Assembly (NCBI GenBank): GCA_910577555.1
Contig: CAJTLF010000003.1
Coordinates: 1 to 64,000, forward strand
DNA length: 64,000 nt
Direction: 5' to 3'
From: an uncultured Christensenella sp.
GTDB taxonomy: Bacteria > Bacillota > Clostridia > Christensenellales > Borkfalkiaceae
Shown here: piece after piece, positions 25,301 through 34,562 of the stretch
Position numbering within the stretch: position 1 is the stretch's first letter
How the letters are laid out: every line of letters starts with the position of its first letter
Translations under genes and position numbers: made by a program
The notes under the pieces: model-generated
The model's database searches: none
What the model was told of the DNA's origin: nothing
The model's input: only the letters and a program-made list of their open reading frames with translations

Positions 25301-26740
25301 GTGGACGACGAAATTAAAAAAGTTGATGAAACTCAACCCGAAGAAGAAAATAAAAGCGCGATAAGCGCAGACCTTATACGCGGACATATAAACACCATTA
25401 TTCTTCGCACTCTGTATGAAAAAGATAAATACGGTTACGAAATAATGGAAGAAATTGAAAGCAAGAGCCACGGGCAGTATTCGTTAAAACAGCCCACGCT
25501 TTATTCCGCTTTAAAAAGATTGGAGAGCCAAGGTTACATAACGGCGTATTGGAAAACAGACGAAGTATCTAACGGCGGCAGAAGAAAATACTACAAGCTG
25601 ACAGACAGCGGCAAAGAAATAACCGAAAAAAATCAAAGCGAATGGGAATATTCGAGAACGGTAATAGATAGTCTTATTTCGGATAGAAATTTCGATTTTA
25701 CGCAACCGCCCCCCACTCCCGTTGACTTCAAAATTTTAAAATCTTCCACGTCGCGAGTACCGACTGTAAAAATAGACGACGAAGACAAGCACGAAGAACA
25801 ATCTATCGTAGAGACAACCAAGCAGGAAATTTCCGAAATTGTTTCCGAATCTCCCGCACCTATACAGGAAGTTGAAACAAAGCCTATAATTGAACCCACT
25901 CCGCCCGCTCAGTCCGTTGCCGAACAACCTAAACCCGAACCCATACCGGTTTACAGTCAAGCACCGCAACCAATATATCAGGCAACCCCTGCGGACGAAG
26001 AGCGGCGCGCCGCCGAAGAAAGGCGCAGGCACGAGAACTATTTGAGATTGGTTTCTCAACCGATTGCCGAGACGGAAGAAACGCCTACTAATCCCAACTC
26101 CGACAATATCGATACGGACAAACTGATTTACAACAGAAAGCCCGAAACGGAGCGAGATTATAAAAACCTTATCGATAATTTGTTCGTAAGAACTGTAAGG
26201 CAACAAGTCAAACCCGAACCCAAAGTCGCTATTCACGAAGAGATTGCGGCAACCCAATACCACGACGCAGCAGTAAAAGCCAACGAAGACGGCTTAAAAG
26301 TCAACTCTTCGGATAACGTTGTTACGACGGGACGAAAGAAAAAATATATTCGCGGACTTGCGCTTTTAAAGAGCGCGTTGATTGTTGCGGTAGTTTGCTT
26401 GGTTGAATTTGCACTCAGCCTTGCATTTAAAGATGCTTTGGGCGTTGAAATAGGTTATCCTATCGTAATACTCACGCTCGGCATCGCACAACTTCTTATA
26501 TTCGGAATACTCACAACGACCGATTTCGGCAAAAGCACGCGAAAACCCACAAATCAATCGTATTTGACCGCATCTGTAGTGCTTGCAATTATTGCAATTA
26601 TGATTATTTTCGTAGTATCATTACTTCTGAATGTAAACTTCGCCAATGCAGGCGACGTTGTCGCAAAAATAATATTACCAAGCTTGGTTGCTTTGAATAT
26701 ACCGCTGTTTTCAACGATTTTCTACGTATTAAGCAAATAA
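25301..26740 (+). CDS. Membrane-anchored PadR-family regulator
   Basis: A 479-aa protein with a GTG start five to six bases from a strong AAGGAG-type site. Residues 20-120 are a PadR winged helix: GHINTIILRTLYEKDKYGYE and QPTLYSALKRLESQGYI followed by the wing GGRRKYYKLTD. Residues about 130-340 are Pro/Glu-rich and low in complexity, so probably disordered. The C-terminal 130 residues hold about four hydrophobic segments. PadR proteins are normally small and soluble, so a membrane-tethered version suggests sensing at the membrane. A palindrome in its own promoter suggests autoregulation. No target genes are adjacent other than the divergent thioesterase. Confidence 0.85.
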   Translation: MDDEIKKVDETQPEEENKSAISADLIRGHINTIILRTLYEKDKYGYEIMEEIESKSHGQYSLKQPTLYSALKRLESQGYITAYWKTDEVSNGGRRKYYKLTDSGKEITEKNQSEWEYSRTVIDSLISDRNFDFTQPPPTPVDFKILKSSTSRVPTVKIDDEDKHEEQSIVETTKQEISEIVSESPAPIQEVETKPIIEPTPPAQSVAEQPKPEPIPVYSQAPQPIYQATPADEERRAAEERRRHENYLRLVSQPIAETEETPTNPNSDNIDTDKLIYNRKPETERDYKNLIDNLFVRTVRQQVKPEPKVAIHEEIAATQYHDAAVKANEDGLKVNSSDNVVTTGRKKKYIRGLALLKSALIVAVVCLVEFALSLAFKDALGVEIGYPIVILTLGIAQLLIFGILTTTDFGKSTRKPTNQSYLTASVVLAIIAIMIIFVVSLLLNVNFANAGDVVAKIILPSLVALNIPLFSTIFYVLSK

Positions 26741-26744
26741 AAAG

Positions 26745-26770
26745 AACCCCCGACGATTTCGTCGGGGGTT
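26745..26770. terminator. Bidirectional terminator between the PadR-type gene and rny
   Basis: AACCCCCGACG and CGTCGGGGGTT form an 11-bp stem around ATTT. T-rich and A-rich flanks serve both convergent genes. Confidence 0.9.
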
Positions 26771-26782
26771 AATTCTTTTAAA

Positions 26783-28393
26783 TTATTTTGCGTATTCAGA
26801 CGCTCTGAATTCGCGTATAACGTTTACTTTAATCTGTCCGGGATATTCAAGCTCGCTCTCTATTTTCTTTGCTATATCCTTTGCAAGGAACATCGTCTGC
26901 GCGTCGTCAACCTGCTCGGGTTTTACGATTACGCGCACTTCTCTGCCTGCCTGAATCGCGTAACACTTGTCCACGCCCTTGAAATCAGATGCGATAGCTT
27001 CAAGCTTTTCAAGCCTTTTAACGTAGTTTGTACCCGTTTCGCGCCTTGCACCGGGTCTGGCACCCGAAATAGCGTCCGCCGCCGCCACAAGTACCGCCTC
27101 AATCGTCTTAGGCTCTACGTCGCCGTGGTGAGCCGCAATTGCATTGATAACGTTATTGCTCTCGCGGAACTTCTTCGCCAAATCTGCACCGAGCTGAATG
27201 TGCGTACCTTCCTGCTCGTGGTCAACCGCTTTACCGATATCGTGCAACAAGCCCGCGCGCTTAGCCAAAGTAACGTCCAAGCCGAGCTCCTGAGCCATAA
27301 GCCCCGCAAGCTGTGCAACTTCTATCGAGTGCTTGTACACGTTCTGCCCGTAACTCGTTCTGTATTTGAGCCGACCCAAAAGCTTTATAAGCTCGGGGTG
27401 AATACCGAAGATACCTACGTCGAACATAGCGGCCTCGCCCGCCTGTTTGATTTCCTGCTCCATCTCTTTTTTAACTTTTTCGACGGTTTCTTCAATCCTT
27501 GCAGGGTGAATTCTTCCGTCTGTGATAAGCTTTTCAAGAGAAAGTCTTGCAATTTCGCGCCTTACGGGGTCAAATCCCGAAAGAATTACTACTTCGGGAG
27601 TATCGTCTATAATAAGCTCGATTCCCGTCGCGTTTTCTATAGCGCGGATATTTCTGCCTTCGCGGCCTATAAGCCTTGCTTTCATATCGTCGCTGGGCAA
27701 AGGAACTACCGAAACGGTAATTTCAGACGCATGGTCTGCCGCGCAACGCTGAACGGCAAGCGAGATTATTTTCTTAGCTTCGTTATTAGCTTCTTCCTTT
27801 GCGGTCTGCTCGATATTTCTTACTTGCAAAGCTACGTCGTGACGGGCATCGTCCAATATTTCCGCCGCAAGCTGTTTTCTTGCTTCGTCACGAGTAAGCT
27901 GAGAAACTTTTTCAAGCTCCTGAACCATAAGCTCGTGCTGTTGGTTTACCTTTTCCTGCGTTTTCTTTAATTCGTTCTCTCTGTTTAAAAGTTCTCTTTT
28001 CTGCTGTTCCAAAGCGTTGTTCTGCTTTAAAATAGCGTCTTCCTTTTTATCGATGTTCTCTTCGCGCTGGGAAAGTCTCTGTTCCTGTTTCTGAAGTTCG
28101 ACCTTTTTATCCCTGCACTCCTTTTCAAACTCGTTCCTTAATTGCAGTTCCTGTTCCTTTGCTTCTAAAATTGCCTCTTTCTTTAAGGATTTACATTCAA
28201 GAGCAGCTTCGTCAATCATTTTTTTGGTTCTGTCCTGAACTGTACCCAATTTTTTATCAATGCTTTTTTGCCGTAAAAATCCACCGACAAAAAACATACC
28301 GACAGCAACGAGAACGGCTACGCCCAGACCAATTCCGAGACCGATTTCCGCTCCGCTTGCAAGAAACAGGCTGCTAAATGCCAAAAAGTTCAT
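26783..28393 (-). CDS. rny: Ribonuclease Y
   Basis: A 536-aa membrane-bound endoribonuclease that starts mRNA decay. There is an N-terminal transmembrane helix (about 14-40) and a long coiled coil (about 50-200). A KH domain includes LIGREGRNIRAIENATG, and the HD domain has HSIEV...LLHDIGKAVDHE with catalytic His-Asp. AGGAGG precedes the ATG. It has its own consensus promoter and a small hairpin (TTACTTCGTAAG region) in the leader. Confidence 0.97.
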   Translation of the reverse strand: MNFLAFSSLFLASGAEIGLGIGLGVAVLVAVGMFFVGGFLRQKSIDKKLGTVQDRTKKMIDEAALECKSLKKEAILEAKEQELQLRNEFEKECRDKKVELQKQEQRLSQREENIDKKEDAILKQNNALEQQKRELLNRENELKKTQEKVNQQHELMVQELEKVSQLTRDEARKQLAAEILDDARHDVALQVRNIEQTAKEEANNEAKKIISLAVQRCAADHASEITVSVVPLPSDDMKARLIGREGRNIRAIENATGIELIIDDTPEVVILSGFDPVRREIARLSLEKLITDGRIHPARIEETVEKVKKEMEQEIKQAGEAAMFDVGIFGIHPELIKLLGRLKYRTSYGQNVYKHSIEVAQLAGLMAQELGLDVTLAKRAGLLHDIGKAVDHEQEGTHIQLGADLAKKFRESNNVINAIAAHHGDVEPKTIEAVLVAAADAISGARPGARRETGTNYVKRLEKLEAIASDFKGVDKCYAIQAGREVRVIVKPEQVDDAQTMFLAKDIAKKIESELEYPGQIKVNVIREFRASEYAK

Positions 28394-28459
28394 ATAGCCT
28401 CCTGATTTTAAAAAATTAAATATACGACCTTCTTACGAAGTAAGTTATATTCTGTATAT

Positions 28460-28488
28460 ATTGTACTACTGTATGGAAAAAAAGTCAA
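28460..28488 (-). promoter_or_regulatory. Promoter of rny
   Basis: On the minus strand TTGACT (28488-28483), 17 bases, TACAAT (28465-28460). The leader is about 60 bases. Confidence 0.8.
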
Positions 28489-28524
28489 ATTAATAATTAA
28501 AGATTACGATACAAACTCAAAGCA

Positions 28525-28548
28525 TAAAAAAGAGCGGCATATCGCCGC
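28525..28548 (-). terminator. Terminator after nadE
   Basis: On the minus strand GCGGC-GATAT-GCCGC followed by TCTTTTTT. It separates the ftsK-to-nadE run from rny. Confidence 0.8.
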
Positions 28549-28553
28549 CCCGT

Positions 28554-30458
28554 TTATTCTATATCGTTTAGCCAAACTGCCGCAACGGCATCGGAAGGCA
28601 TTCTCCAATCACCGCGCGGCGAAAGAGCTACTGAGCCTATCTTTACACCGTCGGGCATGCACGAACGTTTGAATTGTTGGGCAAAAAATCTTTTGTAAAA
28701 GTTTCTAAGCCATTTTTCAATCGTTTCTTTATCGAAAGCGTCTTTAAAAGCCTTTTCCGCCAAGAATTTAACTTTTTTAGGCGCAAAACCGTACCGAATA
28801 GCGTAATAAAGGAAAAAATCGTGCAGAACGTAAGGTCCTACCAAATCTTCGGTTTTCTGTACTATTTCGCCGTTTTCGGGCGGAAGAAGCTCGGGAGATA
28901 TTTCAGTATTCAAAATATCCTTTAAAACTTTTTCAACCGCACCGCCGTATTTTTCGCTTTCGTATCTTACGAGATACTTTACCAAGGTTTTAGGCACAGA
29001 CGAATTGACGCAGTACGACGACATATGGTCGCCGTTATAAGTAGCCCATCCGAGCGCAAGCTCGCTTAAATCGCCCGTACCGATAACCAATCCTTTCAAA
29101 TCGTTTGCCATATCAAATAACACGAGCGTTCGCGTTCTTGCCTGCGCATTCTCGTAAGTAACGCTCCTGTCGTCTGGGTCGTGACCGATATCTTTAAAGT
29201 GCCTTTTAACGCTTTCGCTTATGGAAACTACTTTTCCCGTAACGCCGAGAGCGTCTATAAGCTTAAGCGAATTATTTTTAGTTTTTTTCGTCGTACCGAA
29301 ACAAGGCATTGTCACGGCTACGATATCCTTCAAATTCTTGTTTAACGCCTTAAAAGCGCGAACGGTGACGAGTAAAGCAAGCGCACTGTCCAGCCCGCCC
29401 GAAACGCCTATAACCGCCGTCTTTGAATTGCTGTGTTTAAGCCGCTTTTCAAGACCTTTTTGTTGCATAGTGAGAATAAGTTCGCATCTTTCCTTTACAC
29501 CATTTTCGGGTATAAACGGCGTTTTAGAAAATTCTCTGGCAAGTTCAAATTCTTCGCTTTGCGTTTTAAAAGGAATTTGCAAATATTCTTCACTGTCGGC
29601 AAAATACCCGTTCGCGGTTTTTCTGCGTTCGCTTTCAATCAATTCAACGTCAATTTCGCCGTACAATAATCCGTTTTCAAACAATTTACTTTCGGCAAGT
29701 AATGACCCGTTTTCGCAAATTAAATTATGTCCCGCAAACACCAAATCGGTAGTGCTTTCGCCGTCGCCAGCGTCGCAATATATATAACCGCAAATTTGTT
29801 TTGCCGATTGCGTCTTTACTAAATTTTTTCTGTATTCCGCCTTCCCCACCGTTTCGTTACTGCAGGAAAGATTTACGATAATATTTGCCCCCGCCATAGC
29901 GTGAGATACGGACGGCGAGCAAGGCGACCACAAATCTTCGCAGATTTCTGCGGCTACCGTAAACGCCGGGCAGTCTGCGGCTTTAAAAATATATTTAGTG
30001 CCAAAGTAAACTTCTTCCTGTCCGCACAGAGAAATAAGAGAAAAATCGCCTACGGACAAAGCGGAAGAAAAATGTCTTTTTTCGTAAAATTCGCCGTAGT
30101 TAGGCAGATGCGTTTTAGGAATAACGGCAAGTATATTCCCGTCGTTAATCGCAACGGCACAGTTATAAAGCCTGCCTGCTACCGCAACGGGCGCACCCAC
30201 GAATACGAGAGTTTTAATTCCTTTGGTTGCAGAGCAAATCTCGCCCAGTGCCTTTTCACACGCTTTAATAAGAGCGATTTGTCCGAACAGGTCGCCGCAG
30301 GTATAGCCGCATAAACAAAGCTCGGGAAAAACAGTAAGCTGACTGCCGTTTTTCGCGCTTTCACGCACGGCTTTTATAATATTTTGAGTATTAAAATCTA
30401 CGTCGGCAACCCTTATTTCGGGAGTTGCCGCGCAAACTTTTACGTAACCGTAATTCAT
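28554..30458 (-). CDS. nadE: Glutamine-dependent NAD+ synthetase
   Basis: A 634-aa two-domain enzyme that amidates nicotinate adenine dinucleotide. The N-terminal nitrilase-type glutaminase has the Glu-Lys-Cys triad in VFPELCLCGY, IPKTHLPNYGEFYEKR and AEICEDLWSP. The C-terminal synthetase has the PP-loop VIGVSGGLDSALA and the GTGDLSELALGW segment. The length is typical of the long form. It begins two bases after recA ends. Confidence 0.96.
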   Translation of the reverse strand: MNYGYVKVCAATPEIRVADVDFNTQNIIKAVRESAKNGSQLTVFPELCLCGYTCGDLFGQIALIKACEKALGEICSATKGIKTLVFVGAPVAVAGRLYNCAVAINDGNILAVIPKTHLPNYGEFYEKRHFSSALSVGDFSLISLCGQEEVYFGTKYIFKAADCPAFTVAAEICEDLWSPCSPSVSHAMAGANIIVNLSCSNETVGKAEYRKNLVKTQSAKQICGYIYCDAGDGESTTDLVFAGHNLICENGSLLAESKLFENGLLYGEIDVELIESERRKTANGYFADSEEYLQIPFKTQSEEFELAREFSKTPFIPENGVKERCELILTMQQKGLEKRLKHSNSKTAVIGVSGGLDSALALLVTVRAFKALNKNLKDIVAVTMPCFGTTKKTKNNSLKLIDALGVTGKVVSISESVKRHFKDIGHDPDDRSVTYENAQARTRTLVLFDMANDLKGLVIGTGDLSELALGWATYNGDHMSSYCVNSSVPKTLVKYLVRYESEKYGGAVEKVLKDILNTEISPELLPPENGEIVQKTEDLVGPYVLHDFFLYYAIRYGFAPKKVKFLAEKAFKDAFDKETIEKWLRNFYKRFFAQQFKRSCMPDGVKIGSVALSPRGDWRMPSDAVAAVWLNDIE

Positions 30459-30460
30459 AT

Positions 30461-31465
30461 TTATTCGGCGTTAATCGATTTTTTGAACGCGTCCCTTATT
30501 TTATTTTCTATTTCCGCTTTCAATTCGGGGTTAGCCTTTAAATGCTCGCGCAGTTTTTCGCGACCCTGAGCGATTTTTTCTTCATTATAGTTAAACCAAC
30601 TGCCGCTCTTCGTCAAGATGCCGTATTCAACACCCAAATCCATAAGGCAACCTTCCTGCGAAATGCCTTCGCCGTAAATAATATCGAATTCTGCTACCTT
30701 GAACGGGGGCGCGAGCTTGTTTTTAACTATCTTGCACTTTGTTCTGTTACCGATAATGCCGCCGTCTGATTTAAGCGCGTCGGCTTTTCTTATATCAAGA
30801 CGGAGCGATGCAAAATACTTTAACGCCTTGCCGCCGGGAGTAGTTTCGGGATTGCCGAACATTACGCCGACTTTTTCACGGAGCTGGTTAATAAATATTA
30901 CGCTCGTTTTGGAACGGTTGGTAATCGCCGTAAGCTTACGAAGAGCCTGCGACATAAGTCTTGCCAGAAGTCCGACGTGAGTATCGCCCATATCACCTTC
31001 GATTTCCGCCTTAGGCGTCAAAGCGGCAACCGAGTCTATTACGATAATATCAACCGCACTGGAACGGACGAGCGATTCGCAAATATCCAACGCCTGTTCA
31101 CCGGTGTCCGGTTGCGACAAATAAAGCTCGTTGGTATCAACACCCAAAGCGCGAGCATATTGCGCGTCAAGCGCGTGTTCCGCATCGATAAACGCGGCAA
31201 CGCCGCCCTTCTTCTGCGTTTCGGCTATGATATGCAACGCAACGGTAGTTTTACCAGAAGATTCGGGTCCGAAAATTTCCATAATTCTGCCGCGCGGCAC
31301 ACCGCCTATACCCAAAGCCAAATCGAGAGAAAGACAGCCGGTGGGAATTACTTCAAGCTCGGTGCTTACTTTGGTATCGCCGAGTTTCATAATCGCGCCC
31401 TTTCCGTACTGTTTCTCAATCATTGCGATTGTCGAATTGAGTGCCTTTAATTTTTCTTCGTTCAT
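30461..31465 (-). CDS. recA: Recombinase RecA
   Basis: A 334-aa recombinase forming filaments on single-stranded DNA and triggering LexA cleavage. Walker A is GPESSGKTT and Walker B includes IIVIDSVAALTP. The invariant INQLREKVGVMFGNPETTPGG loop is present. The start has GGAGA upstream. The C-terminal tail is short. It lies between cinA and nadE in a single-direction run. Confidence 0.98.
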   Translation of the reverse strand: MNEEKLKALNSTIAMIEKQYGKGAIMKLGDTKVSTELEVIPTGCLSLDLALGIGGVPRGRIMEIFGPESSGKTTVALHIIAETQKKGGVAAFIDAEHALDAQYARALGVDTNELYLSQPDTGEQALDICESLVRSSAVDIIVIDSVAALTPKAEIEGDMGDTHVGLLARLMSQALRKLTAITNRSKTSVIFINQLREKVGVMFGNPETTPGGKALKYFASLRLDIRKADALKSDGGIIGNRTKCKIVKNKLAPPFKVAEFDIIYGEGISQEGCLMDLGVEYGILTKSGSWFNYNEEKIAQGREKLREHLKANPELKAEIENKIRDAFKKSINAE

Positions 31466-31480
31466 CTTTATATCTCCAAA

Positions 31481-32578
31481 TTATTTTATCTTTTTGAATG
31501 CCGCAAACAAGGCAAAATTAATTCCCGTTTGCGTAATATCGTTCCGCGAACCTTTAAGATTAAATTCGTAAACGGAAGTACCGTCCGCAGTCGCAACACC
31601 GATATATACCAGTCCGACGGGCTTTTTAGTATTGTCCGATTTAGGACCTGCAATACCAGTGGTTGAAACGGCTACACCGCACAATCCCGTGGCTAGCAAA
31701 CCTTCCGCCATTTCCGCGGCGGTCTGCCCCGAAACCGCGCCGTACCTTCTTAAAGTTTCCGTATTTACGCCAAGACGCTTAATTTTGGATTCGTTGGCGT
31801 AAGTGTTTAACCCTTCGACGTACACTTCGCTTACGCCCGATATATCCACCAACTTCTTAGCTATTCCGCCACCCGTAAAGGACTCCGCAACGCTTATTTT
31901 CAGCCTTCTCAACTTTAACAGTTGCACGAGTTTTTCTGCAAGCGTGTTTTCGTCCAAAGAATAGATATAACCGTTTAAAACGCTTACGCCCGCACGCATA
32001 GCCTTATCGAATTCGGTTTTAGGAATATTTACGTTATAAACGAGTTCAATCACGCAATCGCCGTATTTTTCCGTGGCGTTTACGCTTATATCGGCGCAAG
32101 CTGATTTGATTTGTGAAATTGCGTCGTTTATTAAGAGATTAGGCGCACCTATCGTTTTAATATAAGCCCTTTCATAATTCGCCGAATATTTTTTATTTAG
32201 AACAGCGCAAATATCTTCTATAAGCAACCTGTTAGTACAGTCGGAAAATAGCATGAACGCCGTTAAATCTTGCGCGGTGTATATATTTAATTCACTGAAT
32301 TCACCGCCGCGCTCCGCAGTAACGAAACCTTTAATCGTATTTTCCATTGCTTTCGGACAATAAATCACGATATTTTCGTAATTTTTCAACGCGTCGGAAA
32401 GCGCGAAAGTTATTTCCCACGAATCGTCGTATGCAACGCAAAGCACTTTATTGAAATAGTATCCGCGCGACGCGCAACCTGCGGTAATTTCGCTTATACC
32501 GTCGTAATCGCAAATTTTTTTATTACGAAAAAAAACGAGACAATTTTTACCGCTTTTCTCTCTTTCGCCAATGTTCAT
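31481..32578 (-). CDS. cinA: CinA-family protein with intact amidohydrolase and degenerate N-terminal domain
   Basis: A 365-aa protein, about 50 residues shorter than usual CinA. The C-terminal nicotinamide-nucleotide amidohydrolase domain (about 205-365) is intact: VAESFTGGGIAKKL with the catalytic Ser, TYANESKIKRLGV and STTGIAGP. The N-terminal MoaB-like ADP-ribose pyrophosphatase domain is hard to recognise; the normal GTELLLG and GGLGPT motifs are absent. The middle KH-like part (YGDCVIELVYNV) is retained. It probably recycles NMN in NAD metabolism, which fits the nearby nadE. It overlaps pgsA by four bases. Confidence 0.88.
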   Translation of the reverse strand: MNIGEREKSGKNCLVFFRNKKICDYDGISEITAGCASRGYYFNKVLCVAYDDSWEITFALSDALKNYENIVIYCPKAMENTIKGFVTAERGGEFSELNIYTAQDLTAFMLFSDCTNRLLIEDICAVLNKKYSANYERAYIKTIGAPNLLINDAISQIKSACADISVNATEKYGDCVIELVYNVNIPKTEFDKAMRAGVSVLNGYIYSLDENTLAEKLVQLLKLRRLKISVAESFTGGGIAKKLVDISGVSEVYVEGLNTYANESKIKRLGVNTETLRRYGAVSGQTAAEMAEGLLATGLCGVAVSTTGIAGPKSDNTKKPVGLVYIGVATADGTSVYEFNLKGSRNDITQTGINFALFAAFKKIK

Positions 32579-33231
32579 TTTTTAAGCACTTCTCTGTTCC
32601 TGACCAAATAATTTACGCCCGAAATCACCGTAAGCAACACCGAAACGGCAAAGCAAGCGAGACCGACGTAATTAATTATAACGCCAGCGAGATGGTCGGT
32701 AAGTTCGGCAACGCCCGCGCCGACGAGCAAAACCACGAGCGCAATATCCTGAAATACAGTTTTATATTTACCGAAAATATCAGCCGCAATAACGGAGCCT
32801 GCACTTGCCGCAACCATTCTGAAACCGCTAACTATTATTTCACGCGCAAGAATAACCGCAACACCGCAACCCGCTACAATCAAAGCCCATTCTCCGAGAT
32901 TTGCGGTAAAAATCTGCGGAACGGTAAGCATAATTACCAAAGCCGACAGTACGAGCACTTTATCCGCAATGGGGTCTAAAAACTTGCCGAGATTAGTTAC
33001 GAGATTGTATTTTCTGGCTATTTTCCCGTCGAATAAATCCGTAAGACATGCGATACCGAAAACAGCAAGCGCGACGAAATAATGCGCCGTAAACTGCAAG
33101 TAAAAAAACAGAATAAAAACGGGTATCATTACCATTCGGCTTATAGTCAACTTATTTGGCAAATTCATCACGCCTTTGCCCGCGGCAAATTTATACGCTC
33201 TGCTCTCTTTGTCAATTTGATTTTCGTTCAT
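32575..33231 (-). CDS. pgsA: CDP-diacylglycerol-glycerol-3-phosphate 3-phosphatidyltransferase
   Basis: A 218-aa integral membrane enzyme making phosphatidylglycerophosphate. The CDP-alcohol phosphotransferase signature DG..AR.(8)G...D...D is visible as DLFDGKIARKYNL and GKFLDPIADK. There are about five hydrophobic segments. I use the ATG at 33231, which overlaps the rimO TGA (ATGA). The in-frame extension to 33411 is only rimO read in another frame. Confidence 0.94.
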   Translation of the reverse strand: MNENQIDKESRAYKFAAGKGVMNLPNKLTISRMVMIPVFILFFYLQFTAHYFVALAVFGIACLTDLFDGKIARKYNLVTNLGKFLDPIADKVLVLSALVIMLTVPQIFTANLGEWALIVAGCGVAVILAREIIVSGFRMVAASAGSVIAADIFGKYKTVFQDIALVVLLVGAGVAELTDHLAGVIINYVGLACFAVSVLLTVISGVNYLVRNREVLKK

Positions 33232-34562
33232 AAAGAATAATCTCCCGTGCGCCCGTAAAGGTCGTACGCATCGCTTTTTTCGATAATAACTTCGTAATAT
33301 TTTCCCTGTTCTGCAAAATCGGCGTTGAAATACACTTTTCCGTCTATTTCGGGTGCCTGAAAATACGCTCTGCCAACAAAACAGTTTTTTTCGTAATCTA
33401 TTCCGTCGCAAAGCACCCGTAACGCCATTCCTACGCGCTCAGCAAGTTTTTCCGCAGAAATTTTTTGCTGTAAGGAATACAGCTCTTTTACTCTCCGCTT
33501 TTTCTCGGCGTATGGAACTTGTCCTTTTAGCTTATACGCCGCCGTGTCCGGCTCGCGCGAATAAGCGAAAAACCCGCAATTATCCAAACGCGCTTCTAAA
33601 AGGAAATCTTTTAAACCTTCAAACTGTTCTCCGGTTTCGGAAGGAAAGCCCGCAATGAAAGTCGAGCGTATTGCAATTTCGGGAATTTCACGCCTTAACT
33701 TTGCGATAAGGTTTAAATATTTTTCTCTGCCGACAGGTCTGTTCATCTGCTTCAAAACACCGTCTTCGCTGTGCTGTAAGGGGATATCGAGATATTTTAT
33801 TATTTTAGGGTTGTCCCGAATTTCCGCTATAAGCTCGTCGTCTATCATATCGGGATAACAGTATAATAATCTTACACTATTAATGTTGACAAGTGTTGTC
33901 AGCTTTTGTAAAATTTCTTTTAATTTTTTTTGACCGTACAAATCGAGCCCGTAACGCGTTATATCTTGAGCAACGATAATAAGTTCGGCAACTTCGCCAA
34001 GCTCTTCCGCTTCCCTTAAAAGGCTTTCCATAGGATAACTTTCGTAATTACCGCGGATTTTGGGAATTAAGCAGTAAGTACAGCGGTTATTGCAACCGTC
34101 GGCTATCTTCAAATAAGCGTAGTGCGCGGGCGTGGTTATTACTCTCGTCGTAACAGGTTTATTTTCGCCCAAGCCGACAAAGTTTACACGCCCGTCATCG
34201 TATGATTTTTCAAGCGCGGCAAAAAACTTGTCGTAATCGCGCGTTCCCAAAAATACGTCGCCTTCGGTCAACGCGGGAAAAGTCTCTTTAGAATACTTTT
34301 GCGGCAAACATCCCGTAACCACTATTTTTTCGAGATTTTCGCTTTTTAAAGCGGAAAATTCGAGTATGGTTTCTATCGACTCCTTTCTCGCGTCATTCAA
34401 AAACGCGCAAGTGTTAATTATCAATACTTGCGCTTTCGACGCGTCGTTCGTTATCGCACAGCCGCGGGCGGAAATTTCCGCCAAAAGCTTTTCGGCGTCC
34501 ACGCGGTTCTTATCACATCCGAGCGAAACGAGACCGAAAACTTTTTTACTTAAATCAGTCAT
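33228..34562 (-). CDS. rimO: Ribosomal protein S12 methylthiotransferase RimO
   Basis: A 444-aa radical SAM enzyme that methylthiolates an Asp of ribosomal protein S12. N-terminal cluster cysteines are in VSLGCDKNRVDAE, INTCAFLNDA and VTGCLPQK. The radical SAM site is DGCNNRCTYCLIPKIRG and a TRAM domain ends the protein. The RimO-specific DKNRVD text separates it from MiaB, also encoded here. ATG at 34562 is preferred to a GTG three codons upstream. It overlaps ftsK by eight bases. Confidence 0.94.
   Translation of the reverse strand: MTDLSKKVFGLVSLGCDKNRVDAEKLLAEISARGCAITNDASKAQVLIINTCAFLNDARKESIETILEFSALKSENLEKIVVTGCLPQKYSKETFPALTEGDVFLGTRDYDKFFAALEKSYDDGRVNFVGLGENKPVTTRVITTPAHYAYLKIADGCNNRCTYCLIPKIRGNYESYPMESLLREAEELGEVAELIIVAQDITRYGLDLYGQKKLKEILQKLTTLVNINSVRLLYCYPDMIDDELIAEIRDNPKIIKYLDIPLQHSEDGVLKQMNRPVGREKYLNLIAKLRREIPEIAIRSTFIAGFPSETGEQFEGLKDFLLEARLDNCGFFAYSREPDTAAYKLKGQVPYAEKKRRVKELYSLQQKISAEKLAERVGMALRVLCDGIDYEKNCFVGRAYFQAPEIDGKVYFNADFAEQGKYYEVIIEKSDAYDLYGRTGDYSL

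Noticed and set aside
27125..27970. Plus-strand open frame of 281 codons inside rny
   Set aside because: Antisense to conserved RNase Y codons; no ribosome site or recognisable protein features.
33232..33411. N-terminal extension of PgsA
   Set aside because: The added residues are arginine-rich out-of-frame rimO sequence; the ATGA overlap at 33231 gives the usual start.
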